In this document: positions 23,701 through 35,690 of the stretch, piece by piece | Layout of the letters: each line of letters begins with the position of its first letter | Numbering within the stretch: position 1 is the first letter of the stretch | Assembly (NCBI GenBank): GCA_002682825.1 | Contig: NOKP01000021.1 | Location: forward strand, 1 to 64,000 | Reading direction: 5' to 3' | Length of the DNA: 64,000 bases | DNA from: Neonectria sp. B-13 | Lineage: Eukaryota; Ascomycota; Sordariomycetes; Hypocreales; Nectriaceae | Notes under the pieces: model-generated | Told to the model about the DNA's origin: nothing | The model's input: the letters and a program-made list of their open reading frames with translations, nothing else | The model's database searches: none | Translations under genes and position numbers: made by a program

Positions 23701-24682
23701 ATCACAATTCGGATTTGATGGTATTGTCAAACTGCTACTCGCAAAAGATGCTGTCGAACCAGATTCGCCGGATAGGAGCGGTAGAACGCCGCTGCACCAT
23801 GCTGCAGTGCAGGGGCATGCCGCCGTTGTCGAATTGCTGGTCGCGAGGAGCGGCGTCGATGTCAATGCTAGGGACAAAGCAGGGCATACACCGCTCTGGC
23901 TGGCTGCGGAGGAAGTCAAGGTGGAGGTTGTGAGAGCCCTGCTTGCGAAGAACGGGATCAATGTAAACTGCGAAAACGAAAACGGCATAACACCACTTGC
24001 GCGACTGGGATATTGGCTCTCCGCCGGCACGAGCGATTACCTAAGTACTCAAGTAGCGAAGCTGCTACTCGAAAAGGAGGGCGTCGACGTGAATTGCAAG
24101 TCTTCTTTTGGCACGACTCCCCTCTACTCTGCCGCCGAGGAGGGAAATCTACTAGTGGTAGAGCTGCTGTTGAAAAAACACGGCGTGGACGTGAATTCAA
24201 GGAACAAGGACGGCAAGACACCGCTCTCTAGAGCAGCAGAAAGTGGGCACGAAGCCATTGTGACCAAGCTGCTAGAAACAGACGGCGTGGATCCAGACTC
24301 GAAGGATGATGACGACCGAACGCCGCTCTCATGGGCCGCAGGTCCTTTCTCGTATCCGGGGTGCCATACGCATGATGGGGTGATATCAAGTTTGCTGGCC
24401 CAGGACCGTGTTAAGGCAGACGCGAAAGACAAGGGCGGCAGGACTCCGCTCTCATATGTTGCCACTAGTGCTCAGGCCGCGACTAAGGTGCGGATACTGT
24501 TGGCAAAGGAGGGAGTCGACGTCAACTCCAAGGACGACGACGGTCGGACACCGTTGTCGCACGCGGCGCAAGACGGCAACATTGAAGCCGTTGAAGTACT
24601 GCTCGCCAAGTTGAAGTCTTACAATATACTGATACCTACCTTCAAGCCTAATATCTCACCCTGGTCGAACCAACCTTTATAG
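20704..24682 (+). CDS. HeLo-like/NACHT/ankyrin STAND (NLR-like) protein, frameshifted in Walker A
   Basis: Exon 1 is 20704-22045, intron 22046-22098 (GTATGT..ACACAG), exon 2 is 22099-24682; about 1308 aa if the frame were whole. The N-terminus ([20 protein letters not shown]) is the helical fungal STAND N-terminal domain (HeLo-like), followed by a Glu/Lys-rich helical region. NACHT follows: the P-loop GIPGAG(K) at about 21450-21470, Walker [12 protein letters not shown] near 21750, and a winged-helix region ([11 protein letters not shown]). The C-terminus has about 17 ankyrin repeats of 34-35 residues (xGxTPLxxAAxxGH). As sequenced, one base is missing at about 21461-21465, so the first frame stops at 21486 and the second reads on. 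Either a recent null allele or a sequencing error. Homologues act in heterokaryon incompatibility and regulated cell death. The last repeat stops abruptly near 24610 before a LINE fragment, so the 3' end may also be truncated. Confidence 0.85.
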
Positions 24683-24689
24683 AAAACAC

Positions 24690-25478
24690 AGACCAAAGAA
24701 AGCAGTATATCAAGCTCGTTCCACGCGGACGAGACTGGCGATCGCACAGCAGCAATGGCAGAAGACTCTGCCCGGTAGTGTCGGAAACTATTCGAAGTGA
24801 ATCGATAAAGCGTGAACACGTACACACACATGCCCCCTGTACAACGGACTGAAACGACGCGAATCAGACATGTTCTTACAGCTGCGCATGGGAATGGCGA
24901 GGATCAATAGCTACCTGCGTAGGATTGGAGCAGTAGAATCGAATATGTGCGACCGTGGACAAGCAGCAGAGACGATGGAACATTTTCTGTTCCGGTGTAC
25001 GGAGTGGGATGCACAACGGGAAGGCATGCGAAGGATCGGACAGGCAAAGATGGGAAACCTCTCGTTCCTTTTGGGAGGAAAGGCGGCATCGGATGGCCCA
25101 AAATGGGCACCTAACCTACAGGCGGTGCGGGCGACGATTAAGTTCGCCATGGATACGAAGAGACTTGATGCAAACCAGACTGGATAACATACTAATCAAT
25201 CAAATTAGCGGCCAAACCTGGCGATACTAACACTAAACAGCCTCAAGTTGGCAGACTAGGCTTCAGCTGCTGAGAATAGGATGCTGAACACTTGGAGAAA
25301 TTGGCCTTCAAGCAGGCCTGTCACACAGTCAAGCGAGGCGAGACCGATCAGCGGACGAGGAAGAGTGTGGGGCTTCTGGGAGATGCGAACAATAAACTTA
25401 GAACTGTAAATAGCCTAGCGCACTTGGCGCTATGAGGTTAGGCCTCCCGGGCGGAATAAATTTCATTCATTGTATCAG
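24690..25478 (+). mobile_element. 5'-truncated LINE (Tad-like) 3' end
   Basis: 24840-25187 encodes the C-terminus of a fungal LINE polyprotein: LQLRMGMARINSYLRRIG then a degenerate CCHC-like zinc motif (MCDRGQAAETMEHFLFRC). In-frame-broken sequence upstream to about 24690 (TRTRLAIAQQQWQKTLPGS) belongs to the same element. The 3' UTR runs to a GGCGGAATAAATTTCATTCAT end at about 25470. The rest of ORF2, including the reverse transcriptase, is absent, as in typical 5' truncation. Confidence 0.75.
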
Positions 25479-25730
25479 TCGCCATGAGCTAAGGCGAGGT
25501 TATGTAATGCCCCCGCTTGATTGCGACTCAACTTCTGACTGACGTCGCGCTTCTCAATAGCTTCTCTCCCAATGCGTAACCTCAAGCCCATATACGGAGC
25601 TCCATGGACACGTCCAAACCACGCTGTGCTGCGACTCCCTACTGCGTATCCATTTGCCTCAGATATTTGAACCCCCTGAATTACTAAACGACGCAAAAGC
25701 TGGTGTTGGGGCCACGTGTGACGTTTTCCA
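25479..25730. promoter_or_regulatory. Upstream region of the Zn2Cys6 gene
   Basis: A minus-strand 73-codon frame is present (25475-25696) without recognisable motifs. The stretch most likely carries the promoter of the gene starting at 25731. Confidence 0.35.
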
Positions 25731-28021
25731 ATGCCTCCATATCGAGTCCAACGTAGCAGCGGTGCATGCCTTCAATGCTCCCGCAAGAAACGGAAAGTAA
25801 GTCTGAAGCTCTATCACATGGATCATCCAAAGCGTCAAATTGGATACTTACAATAAACATCACCCATAGTGTGATCATAAACACCCACAGTGCTCGCAAT
25901 GCCTACAGCGCAACGTCGCCTGCCAACCGCAGACATTCAAGGCCTGGAGCATCCCTACATCTCGCGGCTCACTCATCCCGTCTGCCGCCCAACAGAGCGA
26001 GGGTGAAAGATCCAGGAACAAATCAGAGCGGGAAAAGGACCCAGTTGTCTCCCGGACACCCTCCGAACCACCCGTCGCGACTCCGGATGTAGCTATTGCG
26101 ACCCCGGTTGTAGCGATCGAGCTTCCGATACACAACCGGCAAATGTCACTGGATCGACCCAGCCCTACTATCGCCCTCGAAAGTGGCCTCTTTGATGATG
26201 CTGCCTGGTTTCATGAACTTATTGATATGCCGGCATTTCACGGCCAGTATTCCCGTATCGGATCCTCAACCCCTGCCATTGAGGTGGAACGCGCCGAGAC
26301 CATACCAGACCAGGAAGAAGGCTCCGTAATATCCCGGCTATCGTCTGAACCACCTATCACAGCCACGAGTTTAGGCATCGAACTTCCAATGGATGACAGG
26401 CAAATCACACTGGATCGACCCAGTCCCAGCAATCCCCTCGAAGGCGGCATCTTCAACGATGCGTCCTGGCTGGATGAGCTGCCCCAAGTGCCGCTCACTC
26501 CCTGTTCGGAAGCTCTTCAGGTCATGCAGCAAGGCAACCGAGATGCAACATCCAACTACATCAATAAAGACGCATACGACGCGGCCACGATCACAGATGT
26601 AGATGCCCCATTCCTCTACGAGTCAAATACTCCCACGGATCTCAGTGTCGGCGTATTTGACCCCGGGACTATGGTATCTCATGTCGATAATATATGGCGG
26701 CCTGTGGCATCAGAAGTACCAGCTATGTTATACTGCCCGATGCCATGGCCCGCTGACATGCTCGTGTCTGCACCTCGTCGATTTCTCTGGCAGCACTTTC
26801 TTCATGTGACCAGAAACGGATTCTTGTGCCTAGACCCAAAGCACTTTGCTCATATGCAAGACTTCCAGGATCCCTTTGTCGTTACCTTGCCCCGCATGGC
26901 TCTCTTCAACGATGACTTGCGAGCTGCAATTTTCTATTTCAGTGCGTTTCAATATCAAGCTTCAACTCAGGATCAGAAATTCCTTCCGCTCATGAGAGAA
27001 ACTGCCAGAGAGGCCTCGCTGGCCGTCGTCCCCCATGCCATGGGCTTGGAGTCAAATGATGAGAAGCTCCTTGCCAAGATTACTGTCGGTCTATTTCTAC
27101 ACCTTTATGGACCAGATCAGAGAGAGACCCGTCTTGAGGTGGCATGGAGCCTTGCGGGAACCTTTCTCGGCAATCTTCGACAGCGCAAGCGGGTTCCTTC
27201 CATACCAGCTCGTCTTATCCTGGCTCTCTTGCGATGGAGTAAGATAGCAACTCTTTGCTCCTTGCGACAAGCCAGACCAGAATCTTGGCACAACACCTAC
27301 GACATGCTTGAAATGGACGAGGAAGAAATCGGTCAAAATTTCTGCGCCGACTTTCAGAACTGGACCAGCCATCCCGTCTTGGCCTTTTCCCTACGTCTAA
27401 TCAATCCCCTTCTCAGACTAGGTCAGCTTCTCGAGCTGCAGCAGTCAAAATGGGCTGCAACTGGTCAACTCGAGCTGTCGGATCCGAATTTGAACGCACA
27501 GGTCGAGGTAGTAGAGGCTTCGCTGCGCAGCGCTCGAACTCGCGATTTTGTAACTTCACACAGCAGGAGTGCAGACCCTATTGAACTTGGTTCCCTTAAT
27601 GAGTCCATGCATTCTGCGGCAGTCATCTTATTATACGCACGGCTTAAGGGGATGCCTTCTACTGCAACACTAATACGCCATCACGTGGGTATCATCGTTA
27701 GGAAAATCGGAAACATCGACCAAGACTCTCGCACATCGTATGCAATCATCTTCCCACTCTTCACCGCTGGGTGCGAGGCCGTAGATTTGTCAATGAGAGC
27801 CGCGATAGTCAGAAGACTCCGTGTGTGGAAAGGGCTTTTCTACAATCGCGGTGATTTGATTGGCGCCTTGCGTCATATCTGGGAGATCAGGGACCGTGAG
27901 CCGGGGCTTACCTGGTTAGAATGGTTAGGAAAAGGTGAGTCTTTCTACATAGCTATTTCTGGCATCCATCTGATATCTCTATTTAGTTGACAGCAGATTC
28001 AGGGTTTGGTGCCTGTTTTAG
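25731..28021 (+). CDS. Zn2Cys6 transcription factor (ARCA-like, Fungal_trans_2 type)
   Basis: Exons 25731-25796, 25870-27934, 27987-28021; introns of 73 and 52 bp with GTAAGT/GTGAGT donors; 2166 nt, 721 aa. The first intron splits the zinc cluster: CLQCSRKKRK | CDHKHPQCSQCLQRNVAC gives a complete CX2CX6CX6CX2CX6C binuclear cluster. The middle carries two related acidic blocks (PSPTIALESGLFDDAAWFHEL and PSPSNPLEGGIFNDASWLDEL), a short internal duplication that may be an activation motif. The C-terminal two thirds resembles the ARCA-like regulatory domain (LPRMALFNDDLRAAIFYFSAFQ). Nuclear regulator; targets unknown, though the dead metabolic locus to its right is an obvious candidate. The frame is fully open, so it may be functional. 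Confidence 0.88.
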
Positions 28022-28157
28022 TTCCAGCCTAGCAGTGCGACTCCGTAGATAACGTCCAATTATCACAGCATCTCACTCGTACGAACTAGACTAAGATGCG
28101 TGGTGTAGATGAATCATTTAGGCATATAATCGTATCGTCGCCGTATAAAATACACAG

Positions 28158-30878
28158 TTAACAAGTACCCTCAGCTAATGATCCTTCCAGACCCGTCATA
28201 GGTTGTATGAGATTTTCAGCAAGATGAGGTTTTGGCCGGTTGTCATAGTTAGCTCGGAGAATGTCAATCACGACCCTCATAATGCTTTTGGAATATGCCA
28301 AGTGCACAGTTCCAGAACTAGTGGAACGAAGACACGGGCTGCCGTGTCCATGCTGAAGGAATCTGCGTATGGCGAGGTCTTCTGGCTGATCCAGAAATAC
28401 CTCTTCGGCAGAATCTGGAGTCGTCGATGAGGTCCCCCGATTATTCACCTGGGGTTTTGCGAGGAGCCCATAAGCCAGGAAAGCTAGGCTCGCGTGGTAG
28501 AGCATGATCGCTGTGATTGCATCGACCGAAATCGCGAAAGCTCTCTGGCTCCTCTGATGATCTGAGCGGCGTGGTATACAGATCTTCTCGCAGACTCTGA
28601 TTGAGCCCATTCGCAGATGAAAGGATGGATAGAGCGAGCTTGTTCTAGCCCCTCGAGTCCAGCAAAGATTTGTATATCTTCAAATTGCATATGGAGATGC
28701 AACAGCACGAGCTCAAGCCGCATGGTGACCTTGGTGGCTTTAGTGAAGTGGCGGCTGGCAACCGTTCGAATGTTGTTGATCAGTCTTGAGAGCTCCTTAT
28801 GCCTGGAGGACATGACTAGTGCGTTCTACTGATGTTTGCGCGATCGTTGAAGGGAGTTGAGTTGAATAAACTCCCAGCAAAGACCCCAAGAACACGATAC
28901 CATAGCAAAGCTAGCCGTTATCACGTCAATAGTGTCGCAGTGCATGATAAGGGTCTCTGGGTCGGCCAGAAAATCGCCAATGTTGAACATCCGGCCATTG
29001 GCTCGACTCAACCAGGCTGCTTTCCAATGCTCGGCTGAGTCGGAGGACCAGATCTCCTCTGATAATGGAAGAGGGGCAGAGAATTCTGCATATGGCAAGC
29101 CATAGAGCAACTGGCATCATGTAACAAGAGTCTAAAGGAGAGCCTTTTGTATGACTCGGACTCAACCCACGCGAGCCACGTTCGCTCAAGGGCTGCACCT
29201 TCAAGGTCGTGGCTTATGATGATCTCAGGATAAGCCGAGCGCTTTAACTTTCCATCACGGCGAAGCATGGTCAATAAGGGTTGTAGAAGGCCCTCTGCAA
29301 TCTCGACCTTTCGGCTATGCCCACTCCAAAGGCCTATCTCAAGGGTAAGGAGGAATGCTTGCGATAGCTGTAGATCCCGAGCCATAGTGTTGTCTTCCTC
29401 CTACTCGGACTGGTCAGCAATGGTGAACATGAGACGTTGGTTTGCCTATGGTACTTATAAGTCTTATAATGGCCACTCTGATACATTCTTGAATGGCGTA
29501 GCTAAGCTTCGTGAGAGCAGGATCGGATGTTAAGGCAGCCCTGGCAGCAGCCATGATAGCCACTAACTCGGGTCGCTTTGTATTTGGATCAAAGGCTGCT
29601 AGGTGTAGGAAAGAGGCTGTACTAGCGGTAGGAGATGTCAAATAATACTGCAATAGTGTGTTAAACAGTTTGATGGACGGAAGAGATGCAGCGGCCCGAA
29701 AGAAATTCTCTGGACGATAGCATTTAACCACCATGGGGAGGATTTTGTCTCGTGCAGCCATTCCAAGCTTACTGCAGGCTACTCGTTTCTTGAGGTGCAC
29801 TCGTGACTCTGGTGATGTATGATCGTTCGATGGCATTGATAGATACCGCTCTTCGCTTCCCTGGTGATCTTTTTTATTCGGTTGGAAGCGCTAGTACAAC
29901 GTTTCAAAGGCTTTGGTACTGAGGGGGCTAGGTGTTGAGTGGGCGGTGCTCCTTTCGGGCTGAGATATACTATTGAATTCGAAAGGAATGTTGGCATTAT
30001 AGTTGTTCAAAAATTGGACGTCTATGTTGTCTAGCTCTATACTGGCGTTTAGGTCTAGATTGACTAGACCATGGTAAGGCTAACTTCCAGAGAGGAGGTT
30101 TGGATCGGGAAACTCGAATGTGAATTGCTCAATGTTAAATTTCAATGAAGGATCTAGATTTACTGGTTAGTGATAAACCCAAGCCTTGCGTTTTGATCAG
30201 GAATATTCACCCAAATCTGGCAGTGCACTGATAACGTCTAGAGTCGGACTACTTGTATCTCGCTCCATGAGAGGTAGCAATGGCAATGTCAGGTTATTTG
30301 GGAATCCTAGGTCTGCACTCTGAGCATCTGGCGGTCTTCGGATTGATGATCACAATCAAGAGAAATGCAAGTGTCGTCCTGGTCCAACGGATTGTTCCAA
30401 ATACACCTGATCCCCCTCTTCTTGCAACGCCGACATGGCTTCTCCTCGGAGCATCTCAAGTGATGGGAAGCGCAAGCTCTACATGCCTATGTTACCCGTG
30501 AAGACAGGCCACGCTAGGAGCTTGGAGTATCTTCATTTAGTGAGTTTGTTTGAGATTCGTGACCTGCAATATGTCTTCTCAGAGGATCTCTAGTGAGACA
30601 CAAATGGGTTCAGCTCTGGGCTCCGCTCGAGATAAGTTTAGGAAGCATGTACCACGCAAGTTCTTGTGAAAGCCTTAGGGCAGATTTGACACTTATAAGG
30701 CCTTGATTGAGTATTTGGAAGATATGTTAGCCTTCCATCTCCCCTGTAATCAAGCTGTGTACCAGCGGAGAAGGCGGAGAGAGCATACGTGAACGGACAT
30801 GTCGTGCCAGATGACCAGACGCTTGAAGTTACGCTTGCACAAGCCACACTGGAACATGGATAGCTCATCATCGCCCAT
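28158..30878 (-). pseudogene. C2H2 + Zn2Cys6 dual-finger transcription factor, inactivated
   Basis: From ATG 30878: C2H2 finger 1 (FQCGLCKRNFKR, then HLARHVRSH after a one-base frame change), finger 2 (YKCQICPKAFTR .. LRRHIAGH), then a Zn2Cys6 cluster (CRACASHHLRCSEE, CRRCKKRGIRC at about 30480-30410). The regulatory domain follows: KRPELVAIMAAARAALTSDP; EDNTMARDLQLSQAFLLTLE after a GTGGCC..GTAG intron at about 29386-29462; and LERTWLAWVESESYKRL. Breaks: a frame change near 29120, a stop at 28826-28828 where the family has Trp (TGG to TAG, RIP-type), and a frame change near 28560. This architecture is a well-known fungal regulator family. It is convergent with the intact Zn2Cys6 gene. Confidence 0.8.
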
Positions 30879-31888
30879 GGTGTCAGTGTCAACTGATAGC
30901 ACTCGGGAAGAAAGAAAATTCCTCTCCGAGCGATGGTGAGCACGCGAACCACCGGTATTGTGAAGATGGCGGAGCAAAGGTCCCAAAGCGAAGGGGAGAC
31001 GTCGGGAATGAGGAGGGGCCTGGATGTTAAGGGTCCTCTCACTGGGGCTCAGAGTTGGTCTTATAACTCCACTCCGGGAACGCCTCAGCTCTTGGGATTT
31101 GCAGGTGAGTGAGCTGCTCCGCATTTAAGCCAAATGAACCTCTCAATGGCTTGCAATATGATGTCACGGATCTTTGTGGCGTCCGGAGTGCAGGGCTCGA
31201 TTGCAAGTCCGAGACCGAGAATCCTAGATTTGCCAATCATCACGCACTAAAAAAGGAGTTAATTATATGCACGACCCCGCAACTTGTTCGCTTTAGTGGC
31301 ACGGGAACTCCGGTATGTGGAGTTGGTGGGCCGGCAAGGTTCCCCCTCATTCCGAAGGGGAGAGCAATCGAGCCACAACGACAATGCAAATGACATGGCA
31401 TGTTCGTTACGGGCACATGCTGCAGCTAATAAAATTAATTAGTAGTTAAACCCCATAGTAAGCTAAAGTTGTATTTTATGGAGCCTTGTCGACAGAGAAG
31501 GAGCCGACGGTGGAGTAATAGGGTAGGGTGCGATCAAAAGGGCAAGGCAAAGTGGTTGATGTAGATCAAGCCGGGTGGCAGTGAAACACAGATAGGATAA
31601 GCTCTCCGGGAGATGAGTGGGCTGGGAAAGTAGGCTGATCTATATTTCTTGTCTGGTCAGCTTTAGTCTCTCGAGTTGCTTTGTCGAGGTTCTAATTACC
31701 CCAGGGCTCATATTTCCAAAGTTACTAAATGTTGAACGGCTAACAAAAATTCTGATCGTCTCGCTCCAAAAGTGCCATCTAACTCAATAATATGCCATAG
31801 GCGTGGTGTTAAAGGACAGGATTACAAATGGCCCTTTCTTTGTTGATGCCAGCCCAACTTAACGACACACCCAGGCAATGCGGCCCAA
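30879..31888. other. Intergenic, no gene recognised
   Basis: A 94-codon plus-strand frame (31109-31393) and short minus-strand frames show no family. The region separates the dead regulator from the P450 pseudogene. Confidence 0.45.
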
Positions 31889-33760
31889 TTAGGAGCTGTC
31901 ACTAGTTGCTACCTTTGGAAAGACTCTAACCCAAAGTTTCGTCAATTTCGGCTTTGCAAAAGCTCCTCGTTCGATCAATTCCATATCGTCATCTGTCATT
32001 CCTCTTGTTAAATCAAAGCCATCGAAATGCTCGATCAGCTTTGTGATGACCAACTGCATGTGTAGCAAGGCTAGACCTCGTCCAATACACCTAACGGCAA
32101 AGGGAAATTATTAGTCTAAATTCGTTTTCCTGCAAATCATGGTAGACGCGGTCGTTTCAAGAAAGACGTACCCTCGGTGGCCTGCGGAAAAGGGCACGAA
32201 CGCTCGGTTCATTAATTCGCGGCGTTCCGTAGACGCATCAAGCCAGCGGTCAGGGTTGAAGACTTCTGGATCTGGAAACAAGTCAGGATCGTGATGGAAC
32301 GTGTATGGCTGCGCCGCGATGACGGTCTTCTCTCAAGTATGCCATAGTCAGCGGAGTCGGAAAACAAGGTTGGGGCAAGAAAGCTGGCATCCTACATTCG
32401 GAGGATAGTGCACCCCTTTAATCTCTGCACCTCCCGATGGGACTACTCGTGGCATAGCGGATGGTGTCGGTGGATATACCCGCATTGTTTCTTTTAGCAC
32501 GGCATCGAGGAACGGAAGTGAGGCAAGGTAAGCTCCCCGGTCATCCTGAGGAACGTTCTGGAGTTCAACCCGCAGTCTCCGCTGGATATCTGGGTACTTG
32601 ATAAGGAGCCAAAAAAGGGTATGTGAGAGTGATGGATGTTGACTCAGAGCCAGCGACGCTATAATGATCAGTTTGAAGAACGAATACGGGAGAAAGATGT
32701 TGGCGAAAGCCTCACGACTGAGTCGAGTATAGCATAAAAACGGACTTACATAAAACCATGCCTGGACAGGGCTATGTACCAGGCCGATTATGGTGGCTTA
32801 GGCTTTCCGTTCTCGAGATATGCCTCCATAAGGGTGCCTGGGCTTGGCTTTTCTTCGCTCAAAAAGGCGTTGACATGTGTTTGTGCGTACTTGAAGACCC
32901 TATGAAGTCCATAGTATGCGTCTTTTAGCCGTGTAATCGGGAAAATTGGAATCAACGGTATTATCCAGGAGAAAGTGGTTTGCTTGAGTGTGGGGTTAGC
33001 TTGATTGAATGACTAAATGCTGGGAAGGACACACCAGTCCGATAAGCATGAAGGCATTGTTGAAATCAATGACGTATTGGTGCTCTTCTCCAGCCTCAAG
33101 TTGGTGAAATGACTGGTTAAAGGCAAGATCGCCTATTGCGTCCAGCATGAGGAATTTACTGTTAGTGGTCAGTCTAGGAAGATTTTGCGCAGGACACAAA
33201 AGGCTGAGGGTTACAAATAAGCGAAGAGACCTAGTTCCCTTTTTTCCTTCATAATGACGACTCGGCTATCCAGTATAGGCGAAAATCGGAGTTCAAACTG
33301 CCGAAAAGTGAATGGAGACAGCTTGGCCTAGAGAGTCTTCCTTTCATTGAGGGCCTGTTGATGATTTGAGAAATTGAATAAGCCTGAGCACTTGGGTCCA
33401 ATTCTAGGCTGGATGCTTCCGTAGAATTCGTGGTCCTTTAGGAATGTTGCGCCTCCTTTAACATATACTTGGCGAAAGGTGTTAGGAGAAGAAAAGGACA
33501 GATGATTTGGCCCCACGCGGATTACAGGGCCGTATTTTGTGTGTAGTTCATGGACCACCTTGAACTTGTCACCTGCAGGTGCTGTCAACATTTTATGTTC
33601 AATCCTCTGTGACGGTACATACACTTAACAGTGTGGTATACGTCCCACCACCTGGTCAAAGTAGTAAATTTTGGGCCAGGAAACTGCTTCAATGGAGAGA
33701 AAATGAGATTTTTGGTGACGGTCCAGGCCTAGAGAGAAGATGGCAAGGGGCACGAGTTGT
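31889..33760 (-). pseudogene. Cytochrome P450 pseudogene 1
   Basis: The N-terminus reads PLKQFPGPKI near 33690, then KYGPVIRVGPNHLSF, typical of fungal P450s. The K-helix (VLKETMRVYPPTPSAMPR) is at about 32480 and retains ExxR. PERF-like DPEVFNPDRWL and the heme segment FVPFSAGHRG-CIGRGLAL (split by an intron near 32095-32170) are at about 32230-32060. The last codons end TAA at 31889-31891. A stop at 33328-33330 replaces what looks like Gln (CAG to TAG). The N-terminal region has other stops, and the I-helix cannot be read cleanly. It would have been an ER-bound mono-oxygenase; substrate unknown. Divergent from the FAD monooxygenase remnant at 34213. Confidence 0.8.
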
Positions 33761-34212
33761 TTCTGGCTCAATCCAGAAAGGCGCATCTTGTCCAATGTAG
33801 TACCGAGACTAGAAAGAACTCGTTCTATGATGAACGATGCGAAGCTTGGAATCGCTCTAAGTCACCAATGTCAGATCAACGATGAAATCCAAGTCATTGA
33901 ACGGCTTTAAGTGGCAAAGAAGCTTCTATCTGCGTTCGACCACCTCCAGCCCGGCGTTTGCCCCACCTCCGGCCCCGCTTGACCCCTCACCCGGTGCCCC
34001 GCATAACCCCGCATCCGGACATCCGCCCGACCCTGGGAGCGGTTCCATCGGCTCCATCTGCTCCCATCTTTCGACTCCATGGTCCCTCGTCCTAATGCGT
34101 GTGTTGTGGATCTTCGGGCTAGTCTATCCCTTGCTCGTTCGCTTGCTTTTATGAATGTTGTTGTACGTCGCTAAGACGAGTTGTTGTCAATATCGACTTC
34201 GGACACTTCACA
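33761..34212. other. Former divergent promoter region
   Basis: Lies between two diverging dead genes (P450 on minus, FAD monooxygenase on plus). A Pro-rich 90-codon frame (33882-34154) has low-complexity composition and is not called. Confidence 0.4.
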
Positions 34213-35690
34213 ATGAGCGGCTCTTCTAAACGGCTCCAAATCATTATCTGCGGTGGTGGAATTGCGGGCTTTGCCACGCGCTCCTCCTGCGTGAAGATTA
34301 TGACGTTGTCGTTCTTGAAGCATCCGACTTAAACCAAGACTTGGCGCCGCCATCACGCTGTCCATGAATGCCAGCAGGCCTCTATGTTCGAGTTATCTCC
34401 GCGCTGGTCTGGATCCTGTCCGAGCCTGGTACGTCGAGGCCGAAAAGGTAGTGCTTTTTATTCAGTAGCGCTTCTCCAAAATTTTAACCCCTATTAGCTT
34501 CAAGAGTTAGACTGGAAGACTCTTGACGTTAACAAAGACATTCCCTATGCTCCCCTTGTCGAAAAATATGGCGCCCTGTGGTGGTACTTCTTACGGCAGG
34601 ACATCCACCAAGAGCTGAAGTGTGCTGCCCTCTGTCCAGATGGCCTTGGGAACGTTCTGAAGCTGGAGCTTGGGGCCAAGGTCTGCCGAGCAGATCTCGA
34701 CAGTATGACGGTCTATGTTGAGGATGGGAGGACATTTGAGGGTGATCTCATCATTGCCTGCTGATGGGATACGAACAGCAGCAGGGGCATTCATATTTGG
34801 GCTACTCCTAACAGTTAACACCGGATTCTTAGCTTACAGATGCATGGTCCTGAGCCAATGGCTTCGAGATGACCTAGACACTGGGCCACTACTGGATTGT
34901 GCAAAGATTCTTATGATTGTGCATCCTGAATGACGAATTGTTATATACCCTTGCTCAAGCTGGGAAACTATGAACTTCGTCTGTATCTTTCTTGATGACG
35001 AAGATCGGCGTCTGCAGTGGACAAAGGAAATATCAGTTAAAGAGTTGGTAGAGAAATTCAGTGATTTTTACCCCGCGGTGGTTAAGATGCTGTCAATGGC
35101 AGAGGATCCTGGAGTCTGGCAATTGTGAGATCGTGACCCCTTACTGATACTGGTGAAGGATGACTTTTGCCTTATTGGCGATGCAGCCCATGCCATGGGA
35201 CCACGTGGGTAGCTCAATTTTATGTATATGGACTAAGCTCACTTTCTTGAAGACTAAGGCCAGGGGGCATGCTAGGCAATAGAAGATGCGGAAGCCCTTT
35301 GTGTGGTGTTGAAAATGCTGAGATCAATGACATAGAAGGACGGCTCGCTATCTACGACGATTTAAGAGTGGAATGGGTTTGAAGAGTCATTGAAAATACA
35401 TGGGCAATGGGACCTAAGCGAGTCGGCGATGAGCTACACATGAGCGACCAGCAGTACAGTCAATATAGTGTTGCGTTCGCTGACTATCATTGGGTTACAA
35501 ATTAACACCAGAAGCTGTCAAAGCCATGAAAGAGCGTGGGATTGTGATGGAGATCTTGGATGCAACTACGGGAGAAACAGGGGTTCGCCATTGTACGAAT
35601 AGGTTGGAAAGCACATTTCTGAATGGGAACGCTTAGGCACACAGGTTGTGGGGCGGCAATGGATGGTGAGAGGACTCCGGATTTGCGGGT
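34213..35690 (+). pseudogene. FAD-dependent monooxygenase (salicylate-hydroxylase-like) pseudogene
   Basis: ATG at 34213 begins MSGSSKRLQIIICGGGIAGFA, a Rossmann dinucleotide-binding start. After a frame change come DYDVVVLEASD, LELGAKVCRAD and the GD motif CLIGDAAHAMGPR at about 35170-35205, diagnostic for flavoprotein aromatic hydroxylases. Stops interrupt at about 34760, 34830, 34930 and 35126, and frame changes occur around 34280 and 34330. At least one intron (about 34450-34500) can be placed. It would have hydroxylated an aromatic or polyketide substrate; dead as sequenced. Confidence 0.8.

Noticed and set aside
33882..34154. 90-codon Pro-rich plus-strand frame between the P450 and monooxygenase remnants
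   Set aside because: Low-complexity composition and no domain; it lies in the former divergent promoter.
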